From Macrotrachela quadricornifera (taxonomy: Eukaryota; Rotifera; Eurotatoria; Philodinida; Philodinidae), in the NCBI GenBank assembly GCA_022393335.1, contig JAJEKB010020536.1, positions 1 through 64,000 on the forward strand: DNA of 64,000 bases. Reading direction: 5' to 3'. The notes under the pieces were generated by a model. That model searched no databases and was not told where the DNA came from. It worked only from the letters and a program-made list of their open reading frames with translations. The position numbers and the translations under genes are program-made. Each line of letters starts with the position of its first letter. Within the stretch, counting starts at the first letter, position 1. Positions 22,064 to 32,378 of the stretch are shown here, in pieces.

Positions 22064-22524
22064 TCTTTTTGTCTAATAATTTTATCGAAAAATTTTTTGA
22101 AATTTTTATAGTTTTTACCATGATTTTTCCTTTTAGAAACATCATCTTGATAATATCGTTATGTAAAACTTTGTCATATAAATTTTCAAACATTTTATAT
22201 ATCCATTAGTATATTTTCACTCAATTGTCAAGTAGAAACACTTCACTTCTTTCACTGTTTATGCATGTTGGAAAAAAAATAACTAAGAATGTAGAAATCT
22301 TGATCAAAGAATGAATTGTCAATATTACAGCTGAAATTTTGCAATCGGTGAAAAAAGAAAAGAAGAACGATAAAATCATTGATTTGACAAATACATTGTT
22401 TCACTTACATACATTATTAAACAGAACAACGAAACAATAGCAAAAGATTGAAGGTAATCATCGATTGATATTTTTTTATTAAAGGAATATCTTGCAAATT
22501 TATATATTAATTTCTTGTTAATAA
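22064..22524. repeat. Dispersed duplication B, copy 1
   Basis: About 460 bp are closely matched in the same orientation by 43578-44048. Shared blocks include AGAAACATCATCTTGATAAT and ATTGATTTGACAAATACATT. Differences are scattered substitutions and small indels. No coding frame is conserved between copies, so it is probably a non-autonomous element or a segmental duplicate. Confidence 0.75.
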
Positions 22525-22589
22525 ACTATATTCAATTTAGCTCAGTTCATGGAAGAAGATCTCTAGATTTAATGCATCATCTTCATTCA

Positions 22590-22820
22590 GATATATCCTA
22601 CTGATTAAAATAAATAGTGCACCTTATTTTTTTTCGATTATTTCTCCATATCATAATTATTTGAACTCATATTTATAGCACAGATACATCTTTGATTGCT
22701 TAACATATTCTGAAAATTTCAGTCATATAGAATGATAAATATACATTCAAATGACAATGAATCAGAGGAATAATCGAAAAAATAAGATGTATCACTTTTT
22801 TTTAATCAGGCGGATATATC
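22590..22820. mobile_element. MITE with about 52-bp inverted arms
   Basis: The left arm GATATATCCTACTGATTAAA... is matched by the reverse complement of the right arm GATATATCCGCCTGATTAAA..., and both continue to CTTATTTTTTTTCGATTATT or a close variant. The spacer is about 125 bp. No coding capacity. The target duplication is not clear. Confidence 0.65.
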
Positions 22821-24588
22821 ATTATTTTTAACATTCAATTTGTTGTTCCATAAATTATAACAATTGACAAAAAATATCGACCAACGTACACGTACAAAAT
22901 CATTCAGAAAAAAACAAAAGAAAGAAAAAATATATTCAAGAGTTTATCTCATCCTTTTCACTTCATAATCAGGAAGTTTCAAATCACAGAACCACATTTT
23001 TCACTTTGAATCAGCAGAGAATTTGTAAGACAGATTTGTAAAAAAAACGGAGCAATATAATATACTAGTATGTTTACACAATTATTAGCATTTTGTTTAT
23101 TTTTACAAAAGTCTCATTCTAAAACTTTTCTTTTGTTCAAATACGCAAAGATTTATCATGATTTTACAGAAAAGCATCTCAAGACAAAAATTTCTGAAAT
23201 TAAACATGAGTTTTCAAAGTATCCGTATTGTTTCTATCGCTTAAAGCTGCTAAAAATTGAGCAAAAACATTAAGAAAGAGGCACTGTAGTCAGTGTTGTA
23301 TACAAGTACGTTCCAATACCAATGAACGATTTGAAGAAAGAATGTGAAGATGTTCCAGTTTGTCTTCCTTAAAATATCGCTTCTGGCAGCAGTAAACGAT
23401 GATAAAAATAATACAGGATAATCATCGGAGGTTCCTTCAATCAGTCTTTCATTCCTCCAATTCTCTTCTTTCTATCCCAAAATTAATTACAATATTTAAA
23501 CTTTGTGAGGTTGAATGAAACAGCACAATATCTCCAAACTGTTTTATAGTCATCACTCTTTAGAATTTACTTATTGAAACATTGTTACATTCACAATTCC
23601 AATCCTGATATTTCGCATTGAGATCATCAAAACTAAATATTTCAATTTCTTTGTGTTTGTCGTGAAGAACTAAAGATAGCATAGTTTTGAAGATATATAG
23701 ATACAAGCAACGAAAATCTTGTCGTTCAAGATTTATTCATCCCAGAAATGTAAAACTTTCAATACAAAGCTCAGATCTCACTTTCATCCATCCGAACACA
23801 CGGATGCCATTCATGAAAAATACACAATAAAGCGTCTTTTTCTTCATTAGTTCCATTGGAATTGTTGATCATCTTATAGAATTAAAATATATCATAGTGT
23901 TCTATTTTTTCACTATTCATTTGTACGTTTTAGCAAAACGTTCATTGTACTAATCACATCTTCATTTTGTTTGTAAGAAATTATTTTTAATTCTTCTTAA
24001 TAATGATGATCGAATTCTTTATAAACTACATTAATTTGGTGAGATTATCAGGTTCAACATTTTTCACACACAATTTCAATTTTGTAATAAATAGTTGTAG
24101 ATTTTCTATTGATCTATAACACATAGGAAGCATTAATTGATATAATGCTTTACTCATGAAAGATACTATCATTTTTTTGTTCGTTGCATTTGTTTGAGAA
24201 AAATGTAAGTTTGACTCATCATCTTAACACTGGCCTTCTAGTTTTCTTCGGTTTGTTTTTATGCGCGTTCATGTCTCTTCTTTATTTCCTTCAATTTATC
24301 CAATAGATTTTTAATCGCTTCATCAAGACTATGTGAGACAGCATTTGTTATTCTCGTATTGAGCCAAGTATTTTCATCATTCCTGTTATAGAATTTTTGT
24401 TGCTGTGCATACTGGTTTTGGTAGTATACTTTCCCATTGTAAATCATTTTTTTGTGATCTTCTGAGTGATATTTAGTTGGAATAAATAACTAAACATCCG
24501 ATGTCATCCTTTCGGAATGTTTCTTTAACTGATTTTTCAATTTATAACGATAATTATCTATAATTTTGCATTTGTAATCGGTAGCCAA
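22821..24588. other. Gene-free AT-rich stretch
   Basis: Only short reading frames without recognisable domains, such as a 62-residue lysine/asparagine-rich minus-strand frame at 24259-24447. No RNA gene or clear repeat was found. Confidence 0.35.
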
Positions 24589-24780
24589 ATGCTTTTTCTA
24601 TCTGTGATGACACTTGATTTCACAATCATTATGTTCTTAAAGTTTATTCTTCGTTTACCACATCAACACCAGAGGTCAGCATCAGAATTTTCACAGAAAT
24701 TCTTTGTGCGATCAAGAAGATCACAGCAATTACAAATTAAAATACGTAAAGATGGAAGATACTCATTATTAATAATTTCC
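24589..24780 (+). pseudogene. Relic fragment of an ART-TPR gene
   Basis: DNA around 24630-24760 resembles the ART N-terminal region of the intact gene downstream (25550-25660). Compare GTTTATTCTTCGTTTACCACA here with GTTCTTCTTCGCTTACCACA there, followed by AACACCAGAGGTCAGCATCAGAAT against AACACCTGAAGCCAGAACAGAAAT. The frame shifts at the PHQ/TPE position, so it is decayed. It lies just upstream of the intact copy, as expected after tandem duplication and loss. The similarity is short, so this is tentative. Confidence 0.4.
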
Positions 24781-25055
24781 TGCATTGATTCAACTGAGAA
24801 GAGATTTTCAAATTTCATATTTAATTCATCCCAAACATTTATGCTTGTGCAAATATTATGAACTTTCCATTTGCTCCATCATCTTTCTATCCCGTACGCT
24901 GTGTATTCACTAACATCAGGAATCTATTGAATTTTTGCTTAGAAAAAGAGCTTCAATAGATTTATCTGTTTGAATTGAGCGATATAGTTTTTCATCACAT
25001 TTTTAAAAATAACATTTTCTTTTCTGACGGTCTAGATTACGATTTGATCGATCAC

Positions 25056-27890
25056 ATGGCATCATCTGAAGAAACAACAAAACAGAATATTTTAGATGAT
25101 GTAATTATCATTTGGTTAGATGAATCAATCACAAATCCTGCCAAGCAATTTCTATCCGAACGAAAAAATCTTTTTCTATCGTGCGTCAAATCCATTCGTC
25201 CATTTCTCGATACGAAAAATTGTTACGAATATATTCAAAAAATAAGTGGTGTTCGTATCTTATTCATTGTTTCTGGTTCACTCGGTGAAATATTTGTACC
25301 TACTATTCATGATCTATCTCAGATCGTATACATCTATGTTTTTTGTTTTGATACAAATAGACATGAATCTTGGACAAAACAGTTGAATAAAATACGTCGA
25401 GTTTTTAATGATAGCACTAGTTTATCAATAAGATTAAAAGATGATCTACGATCTTTGACTGAAACTATTTTACCATTCGGATTATTTGATTCTGCTCAAC
25501 GATCATTAAAAGATTTAACGAGTGAACAAGCTTCTTTTATGTGGTTTCAGTTAATTATAGAAGTTCTTCTTCGCTTACCACAAACACCTGAAGCCAGAAC
25601 AGAAATGGTAGTAGAATGCCGATCAAATTATAAAGAAAATGAGCAACAACTTGAAAATATTGAAATGTTTGAGAAGACTTATCAAGCAAATGAAGCAATC
25701 AAATGGTATACTGAAAATAGTTTTGTTTTTCAATTATTTAACAAAGCATTTCGTAAACAAGATTCAGAAGTAATTTTCAAATACCGATACTTTCTTGTTG
25801 ACTTATCTAAACAAATAGAGACATTGTACAATCAACAATATAAAGATCAACAGGGTAATTTAACTGTTTATCGAGGACAAGTGATGTTTAAGAGCGAACT
25901 TATGAAACTAAAACAAAGTATTGACCATCTGATCTCTATCAATACATTTTTCTCAACTTCTGTTTACTGTATAGTAGCATCCAGTTTTTCTGGTAATAGC
26001 GAATATGAATCTCAAGGAATTGTCTCAGTGATCTTTCAAATCACAGTTGATCATACTATCCAGAGTCGTCCATTTGCTAAAATCGATCATTTAAGTGCTA
26101 TCAAAGATGAAGGTGAGATTCTATTTTCTATTGGTACCGTATTTCGTGTTGAACATGTTGATCTTGAAAGTGATACTATCTGTTATGTGAAATTAACATG
26201 GGATAAGGAAGCTAATGAGAAACTGAAAGAGATGAAACGGCTCACGGGTCTAATCGATTTTTATATTGATCAACATATCGGTGATCATCCATCTGTATTA
26301 ACTTTTGGTTTCTTTCTCTCTGAAATGGGTCATTTACGTCAAGCATTACGTTTCTATATTTACTTACGAAAAACGTTATCAAAAGACCATCCAGATCGAC
26401 GAGTACTGCATAATAATCTCGGTGAAGTTTTAAGGAAATTGAACTATTTCAATCTAGCTCGTCATGAATTTGAAGAATCGCTGGAATATTGTTCGGACAC
26501 AATATCAATTTATCATCCTTTTTTTGCTATTTTACATAGTAATATTGCTCTACTCAATTTAACCTGTGGAAAACCAAAGGAAGCCTTGAAATTTTATCGC
26601 TGCGCTTCATTAATACTTTCTCGAAATAATACGCAAAATGATTCGAAAAATTCTATATATATCGAAAAAGCTTTGGCCATCGTTTATCATGGTATGGGTT
26701 CTGTATCTATCGTTCTGAAGAAAATTCAAAATGCAATTGATTGTCATGAGAAAGCTTTAAAAATAGAATCACGTCTTTTACCATCTGATCATCCAGCATT
26801 GATTGAATCCTACTATGATTTAGGCAACTTATATGTAAAACTAAAGAAATTGACTAAAGCACTCGAGTACTATGAAAAAGCTTTAAACATAGCACAGTTG
26901 AATTTGCTTGTTAAAGATCAACGATACATTTTGCTTCACGTTAGTATCGCAGTAGTAACATTTTATATCGATCAAAATGCATCAAAAACGCTAATGCATT
27001 GTTCTCATGCTCTGGAAATAATGGAAGAAATATCATTTGCGCCATCAAGCTCTTCGCATTTATACGTGTATAAAATGTTAGCAATCATGTATTTCCAACT
27101 GAATTTACTACCTCTCGCTGGCCAAATGTGGGGTCGATTCATCAAAGAAAGGAACCAACAGCTGGAAACACATATAAATAACGTAGATCTGTCAGAAATG
27201 TTATGGCAAGTCAATGCTTTGAAGTCCTCAGAGCCCGACCTCAATCAAACTTCAATCTACACAGTATTTATTGATGATAGATCATCTTCTATTGCAACGA
27301 TGTCTCATCAAGCGGCAATAGATCTATGCGAATTCGCTGATGAATGTCGAGCTATGGGATATATTAAGTATGCCATTCGTTGTTATCTTTGGTCGTTAGA
27401 ACATCACCCTGTATCTGATAATCATCATTTTGATCATATACACAAATCTCGCATTCATAATAATTTAGGTGCATGCTATCAAGATATGAATGACAATGAT
27501 GAAGCACTTTATCACTATCAATCATCATTAGATATCTCAATAGCTATGAGCACACAGCAACCAATGCATATCGCAATTATTCATTATAATATTGCTTTGA
27601 TATATATAGAGAAGAATGAATTGAATAACGCACGAAAACATTTAAATCAGAGTTTATCACATTTTTGGAAGCAGTCAACAGACACATCGAGTATACTTAA
27701 TGTTCAGATCTATATTGCTTTGATAGAGATATATAGACAATGGAACGATTGGCATATGGTACGGAATTACTACGAACGTATCATTGATCAATGTAAACAA
27801 GATTCAGCTAATCCTTCTGTTATTCAAAGATATGAAAAATATCTACAAGATACTATTGATAAAATCAATGTAAATTTGAATATACCTTGA
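25056..27890 (+). CDS. ART-TPR protein: ADP-ribosyltransferase with TPR repeats (intact copy)
   Basis: 944 residues from the ATG at 25056. The open frame extends further upstream only from a TTG, which is not a likely eukaryotic start. Residues 1-140 form the same N-terminal alpha/beta domain as the minus-strand copy (IIIWLDES at 17, LFIVSGSLGEIFVP at 69, YIYVFCFD at 92). The ART domain spans about 145-370 with VYRGQ (R273), FFSTS (298-302) and EGE (352-354), so the R-S-E triad is complete. About ten TPR-like hairpins follow (ALRFYIYLRKTL, AIDCHEKALKIE, ALEYYEKALNIAQ, ALYHYQSSLDIS). No signal peptide or membrane segment is evident, so it is probably cytosolic. The role is inferred as mono-ADP-ribosylation of an unknown target recruited by the TPR solenoid. 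A 5' non-coding exon is possible (acceptor-like GGTCTAG near 25035). Confidence 0.9.
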   Translation: MASSEETTKQNILDDVIIIWLDESITNPAKQFLSERKNLFLSCVKSIRPFLDTKNCYEYIQKISGVRILFIVSGSLGEIFVPTIHDLSQIVYIYVFCFDTNRHESWTKQLNKIRRVFNDSTSLSIRLKDDLRSLTETILPFGLFDSAQRSLKDLTSEQASFMWFQLIIEVLLRLPQTPEARTEMVVECRSNYKENEQQLENIEMFEKTYQANEAIKWYTENSFVFQLFNKAFRKQDSEVIFKYRYFLVDLSKQIETLYNQQYKDQQGNLTVYRGQVMFKSELMKLKQSIDHLISINTFFSTSVYCIVASSFSGNSEYESQGIVSVIFQITVDHTIQSRPFAKIDHLSAIKDEGEILFSIGTVFRVEHVDLESDTICYVKLTWDKEANEKLKEMKRLTGLIDFYIDQHIGDHPSVLTFGFFLSEMGHLRQALRFYIYLRKTLSKDHPDRRVLHNNLGEVLRKLNYFNLARHEFEESLEYCSDTISIYHPFFAILHSNIALLNLTCGKPKEALKFYRCASLILSRNNTQNDSKNSIYIEKALAIVYHGMGSVSIVLKKIQNAIDCHEKALKIESRLLPSDHPALIESYYDLGNLYVKLKKLTKALEYYEKALNIAQLNLLVKDQRYILLHVSIAVVTFYIDQNASKTLMHCSHALEIMEEISFAPSSSSHLYVYKMLAIMYFQLNLLPLAGQMWGRFIKERNQQLETHINNVDLSEMLWQVNALKSSEPDLNQTSIYTVFIDDRSSSIATMSHQAAIDLCEFADECRAMGYIKYAIRCYLWSLEHHPVSDNHHFDHIHKSRIHNNLGACYQDMNDNDEALYHYQSSLDISIAMSTQQPMHIAIIHYNIALIYIEKNELNNARKHLNQSLSHFWKQSTDTSSILNVQIYIALIEIYRQWNDWHMVRNYYERIIDQCKQDSANPSVIQRYEKYLQDTIDKINVNLNIP

Positions 27891-28150
27891 ATTTCTCTCC
27901 GATAGTTCTTAAGTGAATTCATTCTATCAAAATAATTTGATACAAAAGAACAGATGTATAAAATCGAATTTTTTTATTTTCCATGTGCCAGTGCTATGAT
28001 TCCGTATTATTAAGATACATATTCTCCCACAATCGTCTTGATAAATGTGATTACATGAACAGATGCTCGTTTGTCTCATTTACGTTCAAAAGGTATTGGG
28101 TGATCATCTAATATAGATCATATTCCTATTGAATTCTCAACAAATATCTG
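27891..28150. other. 3' flank of the ART-TPR gene
   Basis: Short AT-rich intergenic sequence leading into a GC-rich island. No gene seen. Confidence 0.35.
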
Positions 28151-28154
28151 ATGT

Positions 28155-28390
28155 AGGAATCAGAGACGTGCAGGGCAGTGTTTTTTTATGCCCCGCGGGT
28201 CCCGCCCACTGTAACTCGTTAACCCGCTCCGCCGATCCCCGTGGATTATTTTTTCTGAACGTTACCTTCCCCTGCCACGCCTCATTCAGTTTCTATCTCG
28301 TTCCGCTCGTTCCCCCGTAAACAAACCTTCTAGACCACCCCGCCCGACCCGTAAATTTTTTCACGGGTCCTGCCCCGTACTCGTAAACCC
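28155..28390. repeat. GC-rich CCCG-motif island
   Basis: The stretch is packed with CCCGCC/CCCGT/GGGTCC motifs (for example CCCCGCGGGTCCCGCCCAC) and contrasts sharply with the AT-rich surroundings. It starts CAGAGACGTGCAGGGC, which fits a hAT-like end. A similar island lies at 29506-29655, and weaker ones at 35125-35215 and 35535-35560. I read them as subterminal regions of non-autonomous transposons; no target duplication was found. Confidence 0.5.
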
Positions 28391-28599
28391 GAAGAAAATT
28401 TGATTTTATCATTTAAGCTATTTTCATTGTTTTATTTTATTTCAGCCCCTACCTTAAAAATCGATCTCAGTCCAGGAACGTTCAAATGGGCTGAAATTTA
28501 GAGCATATGTTGGGGCTGAAGTGGAGAAGCTGTGATAAAATTTTCAGTTCAACACGTTGAAATTTGACAGAGATATCGATCAAACAAAGATCAAAAATA

Positions 28600-28935
28600 G
28601 TTCATTTTAGTACAAGGATTTCTCGGTTCGAGCTTGATCAATATATTTAATTTTTTTTTGTCTGAGAGTGCATCTCAAGAGGCAGGGCACTATAGTCCTT
28701 TTTTTTTAAATTCATACTTTTTTTAGCGGAAAACGGAATCACAAGTTCAATGACTCAAAAAATGCGCCAAAAATGGGTGTCTAGTTACATAAATGTCTGT
28801 ATATATAATAAAAAACAAAACTTAATTAAAAAAAAGGGACTCTATGGTGACCTGCATCTCAATGCGCTCTTTCAAGCAAAAAAATTTTAGATATATTTCC
28901 TGAGCCTGGACTGAGAAATTCTTGTACCAAGATCG
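28600..28935. mobile_element. Foldback/MITE-type inverted repeat
   Basis: The sequence from TAGTACAAGGATTTCTC through GCATCTCAAGAGGCAGGGCA to TAGTCCTTTTTTTT is answered in inverse orientation by 28815-28930 (reverse complement GGTACAAGAATTTCTCAG ... GCATTGAGATGCAGGTCA ... AGTCCCTTTTTTTT). Arms are about 105 bp with a spacer of about 90 bp. Non-coding. Confidence 0.6.
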
Positions 28936-29505
28936 AAAAGTCATAAACCGAGAAAAAGCGAAAAAACTTTTTCGTTTTTCAAAAATAAGCTTTGCTTTTG
29001 AGCAGTTGATTACATAAATCATCAAAATTTTTCGCCAAAGAAGGGTTGTTTGGAAAAAACCTATATCAGTTCTGGAAGATCTGAAAACGGGCTATCTTCT
29101 TCTGCATTTGTCTCCATTTTGAAATTTTCGACCAAAATTGGCTTTTTTTAAGGGGGAAGGGGCCTAATGAATCAATAATATGTTACAAAAAATATAAAAG
29201 ACAGAGTCCATACATGGTCCTTTAAGTGAGCTGTAGCTGATTGAACTAATACAATGTCATCAATTGTCGACGGATTAATATTGATTCTTCTCTAGGTTAA
29301 TATGACACTGACCGAGCTAAACGTACGTTCAACTGCACCAGAAGAAGCGGGAATACCGAAGAACAAAGAGTAAATAAAAGAAAGAAAGATATAAATAACT
29401 AACAAGTGAGAATACAGCTAATTAGTTGGAAAGAATGAATGAATCGTTTTTTACTTTTACCACATATGTAGGAAAATGGCATCTATTGATAATCTTTTTA
29501 CGATG

Positions 29506-29655
29506 CTTCATTTTGCCCCGAAGAAATTCTTTACCCGGCTCGAACCCGTGAAGTATAAACCCGTCCCGCCTGAGACCCGTGTTTTTTTTTTGACTGTCTC
29601 ACCCGACCCGGACCGCCCGTATACAAAACCATATCCGTACCCCGCCCAATCAGAC
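29506..29655. repeat. Second GC-rich CCCG-motif island
   Basis: Repeated ACCCG/CCCGTCCCG motifs resemble the island at 28155-28390 and may mark the other end of the same 1.5-kb insertion. The inverted match of the extreme ends is poor, and repeat A abuts the right side. Confidence 0.45.
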
Positions 29656-29666
29656 ATATCTAAAAC

Positions 29667-29798
29667 TCACTATAGGAACGAAAACCATCGAAATAATACT
29701 TTTTGTTCGAGCTCGCCTATTCCCTATAGATGAAGCTCATAGTGTAGTAGTATGAAACTTGTATATATGTAATACTTGAGTTCAACTTTCAAGTTTAA
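29667..29798. repeat. Dispersed repeat A, copy 2
   Basis: Close match to 20011-20145 (shared: ACCATCGAAATAATACTTTT, CTATTCCCTATAGATG, AACTTGTATATATGTAATAC). It is interrupted at its TTAA by the MITE at 29799-30014. The continuation after the MITE (AAGAAGATAGCATTGAGTTTTATTC...) is shared with 42088-42140. Confidence 0.7.
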
Positions 29799-30014
29799 CC
29801 CTCCGTTACCGTCCTCATTTTTTGCCTTTATCATACGTCGAGAAATTTTTGATAAATATGTTAGGATAGAACGAATCCTCCTGTTTCTTGTTTTAGTTTG
29901 GTACAGAATTACTAAAAATAGTGAGTCGACAAATAAAATATGGCTCTGATGAATGAAAAAACAAATCACAAATTTAAGGTGGGTCCGCTTGGATCCCACG
30001 ACGTTAACGGAGGA
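29799..30014. mobile_element. piggyBac-type MITE (TTAA-flanked)
   Basis: The left end CCCTCCGTTACCGTC and the reverse complement of the right end TCCTCCGTTAACGTC form short terminal inverted repeats. Both sides carry TTAA (29795-29798 and 30015-30018), the piggyBac target site. The element is 216 bp and non-coding, and it sits inside repeat A. Confidence 0.7.
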
Positions 30015-30018
30015 TTAA

Positions 30019-30590
30019 GAAGATAGCATTGAGTTTTATTCATTCTCCTCGAAACATCAGTTTTTAAGACCAAATAGGTGATTTCATTAAAAGACCTTTT
30101 AGTAAGTCCAAGTGAATTATAAAACAGGGGTTGTTTTTTCTTAAACAAGCTTACAATTCATTTTCTGTAGGTAATTGTTTACGCTAAACAAAATAATGAT
30201 TTGAAAAAATTCTGCAAATGTATTTTCTAATGCAATTTTGTACACTCTATTCGATCAAATACATGTTATTGAAAAAGCATTTTATTGAAATGTTACGTTA
30301 CCTGTATATATATTATATTCATATTTCAGTTGCCTGTGTTCGTGCATATTCATTCAAAAGAAAGGTGAGATATGATTTTGGGCGTTCCTTTTACATTACA
30401 AAAATATAGATGTTTGAAAATTACTCTATTTAACGACGATCGAAATGATATATTAGAAGTCAATATAGATAATTTTGATAAAATAAATTGGGTCAATATA
30501 CGAGAGAACATACAAAAAATGATATACATACACAACCCATATAATTATGTCAATGCGTAGAGCAGTCATCCTATTCCGCGATGTTGAACA
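30019..30590. other. Gene-free stretch
   Basis: AT-rich sequence with the tail of repeat A (about 30015-30070). Two overlapping short frames at 30218-30560 have no recognisable domain. Confidence 0.35.
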
Positions 30591-30595
30591 TTAGG

Positions 30596-30680
30596 GCATT
30601 AGTTCCGCCTAGGGAACTAATTCCACCGATTCCGGAATCGGAAGGAATTCCTAGGAATTCCGTCTCGAACCGGATCCGGA
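30596..30680. repeat. Cluster of perfect short palindromes
   Basis: CCGATTCCGGAATCGG (30626-30641) and GGAATTCCTAGGAATTCC (30644-30661) are perfect palindromes of 16 and 18 bp. They are preceded by the near-palindrome AGTTCCGCCTAGGGAACT and followed by CCGGATCCGG. This resembles subterminal transposase-binding repeats, but no element boundaries were found. Confidence 0.6.
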
Positions 30681-30750
30681 ATTGCTCGATTATGTTGTAG
30701 GTTAATCTGCAACCACATGATCAAACATGAGGATGAAGGCAAGAAGTGAT

Positions 30751-32082
30751 CAGGATTACCAAACCTCCTGATTTAGTCAGGAGACTCCTGGTTTTTAGGC
30801 TTTTCTCCTGGTTAAAAAATCTCCTGGTACCAGGAGCTGGTTTTTGAGATTTTCTCCTGGTTTCTCCTGGTTTCTAAATTTTTATTCTCGCCTTGACTTT
30901 TAACAACAATTTGAATCACCAAAATACGATAAGAAAAATAAAAAAAGAAAGAGAAGAACATAAGCATTACACTATTTAATGAACGTAACAATCAATAAGA
31001 AAATATGTTAATTTTGTTGATATTTATAAAATTAAAGTTATCAATCAACTCTCGCAAATAATTTCTATTCTAAGAAACTGTGGCAATATTCCTAATTTTA
31101 GAAAACTGTTTCAATTCGTTTTCTCTATATCATCCTCAAACGCCTTTTGTGAATCATTATTCAGTCAGATGAGATTTTTGTGGAATAATAATTGAAATGG
31201 CATGAGGCATGATCTCGGAGATGCAGAATTAAAAATTAAAGTGAATGCTCAGTATAACTGTTCAGAATTTTACGATCAGTTTCTGAATAATCAGGATTTA
31301 TTGAAATAAATTCGATCATCAAAAAAATATACTCATATTGCTAAGATATCACGAACAATATGAATAATAATGTATGATTTCTATGTACCGATATTTTTAG
31401 TTCAATTTCTAAGTAGAATTTACTTACTTTCTTTTGTGTATTTTGTAAATGATTGTTAAATGAATAGTAATATAGAACACATAATTATCATTATTTTTTC
31501 ATGTAATATACATGGGTGTGTACAGTCAGTGAGATACCCCATTTGCTTTCGTTCTATAATCAGTTAAAGAGCCTATCCGTATATCAACCAAATTATCAAT
31601 CTCATCGCTGAACTACTAAATTTCAAATATTAGCCGCTGATGGCTCTCCTGTATGAAATTATTCAGCCCCAAAAATCGTGTCCTATCGTTTTTACGGAAC
31701 TAAATAATTTCATACAAGACAGCCATTAGCAGCTAATATTTGAAATTTAGCAGTTTAGCGATGAGAGTGATAATTTGGTCAGAACACGGATAGGTTCTTT
31801 AACTGATAATAGAAAGCAAGCAAATAGGGTATCCCACTGACTGTTCACACCCATATATAGTATCGCAGAAAAATTTGGCTATTATTTTGTCAGCAGAAGT
31901 TCTGAATGACTTGCGCAAACGAAAATTCCAGTTTTCCTTCGAAAAAAGACAACCAAAAAGCTTCCTAATTTCGATGAAAGTCTCCTGGATTTTCTCCTGG
32001 CTTTAAGTAAGAATCTCCTGGTCAACTCCTGGTTTTTTTGCGAAGACCTCCTGGTTTTATAAATTTGGATTTGGCAACCCTG
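30751..32082. mobile_element. Non-autonomous transposon with CTCCTGG subterminal repeats
   Basis: The motif CTCCTGG recurs at least six times near the left end (30755-30880) and six times near the right end (31980-32055). The extreme ends are similar in inverse orientation: CAGGATTACCAAACC on the left and CAGGGTTGCCAAATCC on the right (reverse complement). CARNG-type ends and clustered subterminal repeats suggest a hAT relative, but no 8-bp duplication was seen (GAAGTGAT against GTTAAATC). It has no transposase and hosts the nested element at 31507-31858. Confidence 0.6.
31507..31858. mobile_element. Near-perfect palindromic MITE, nested
   Basis: The two halves are inverted copies: TATACATGGGTGTGTACAGT on the left, TATATATGGGTGTGAACAGT on the right (reverse complement). 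Matching continues through AATATTAGCCGCTGATGGCT and AATATTAGCTGCTAATGGCT to a short centre near 31680. Arms are about 165 bp. The transcript would fold into a long hairpin. It lies inside the CTCCTGG element, so it inserted later. Confidence 0.8.
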
Positions 32083-32378
32083 GTTAAATCAATCAAGAGT
32101 ATTCATGTTATATATTAAAACTTTTCTTACATACAAATTTTATATTCGTCTGTTTCTTTTCACATAGATATCAACGGTCCGAAACACATATAAATGATAT
32201 AAATAAGTCAATAGAACAACAAAAAAACCGAGTTGAAGGATAAAACAAAATTTAAATATTATCTTTTCGTATGTGAAGGACAGACAAAAATGTTTTTCAT
32301 AGTATCAAACATTATTTTATTTAAATCAATCTCTATTTAAGAAAAAAATAAAGAGAGAAAATAATCGATTAATTTTCG
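32083..32378. other. Short intergenic stretch upstream of the SLC5-type gene
   Basis: AT-rich 5' flank with no recognisable promoter motif and no other gene. Confidence 0.4.

Noticed and set aside
24975..25055. N-terminal extension of the intact ART-TPR gene from a TTG
   Set aside because: Non-ATG initiation is unlikely. The extension is not shared with the other copies, and an ATG at 25056 matches the conserved start.
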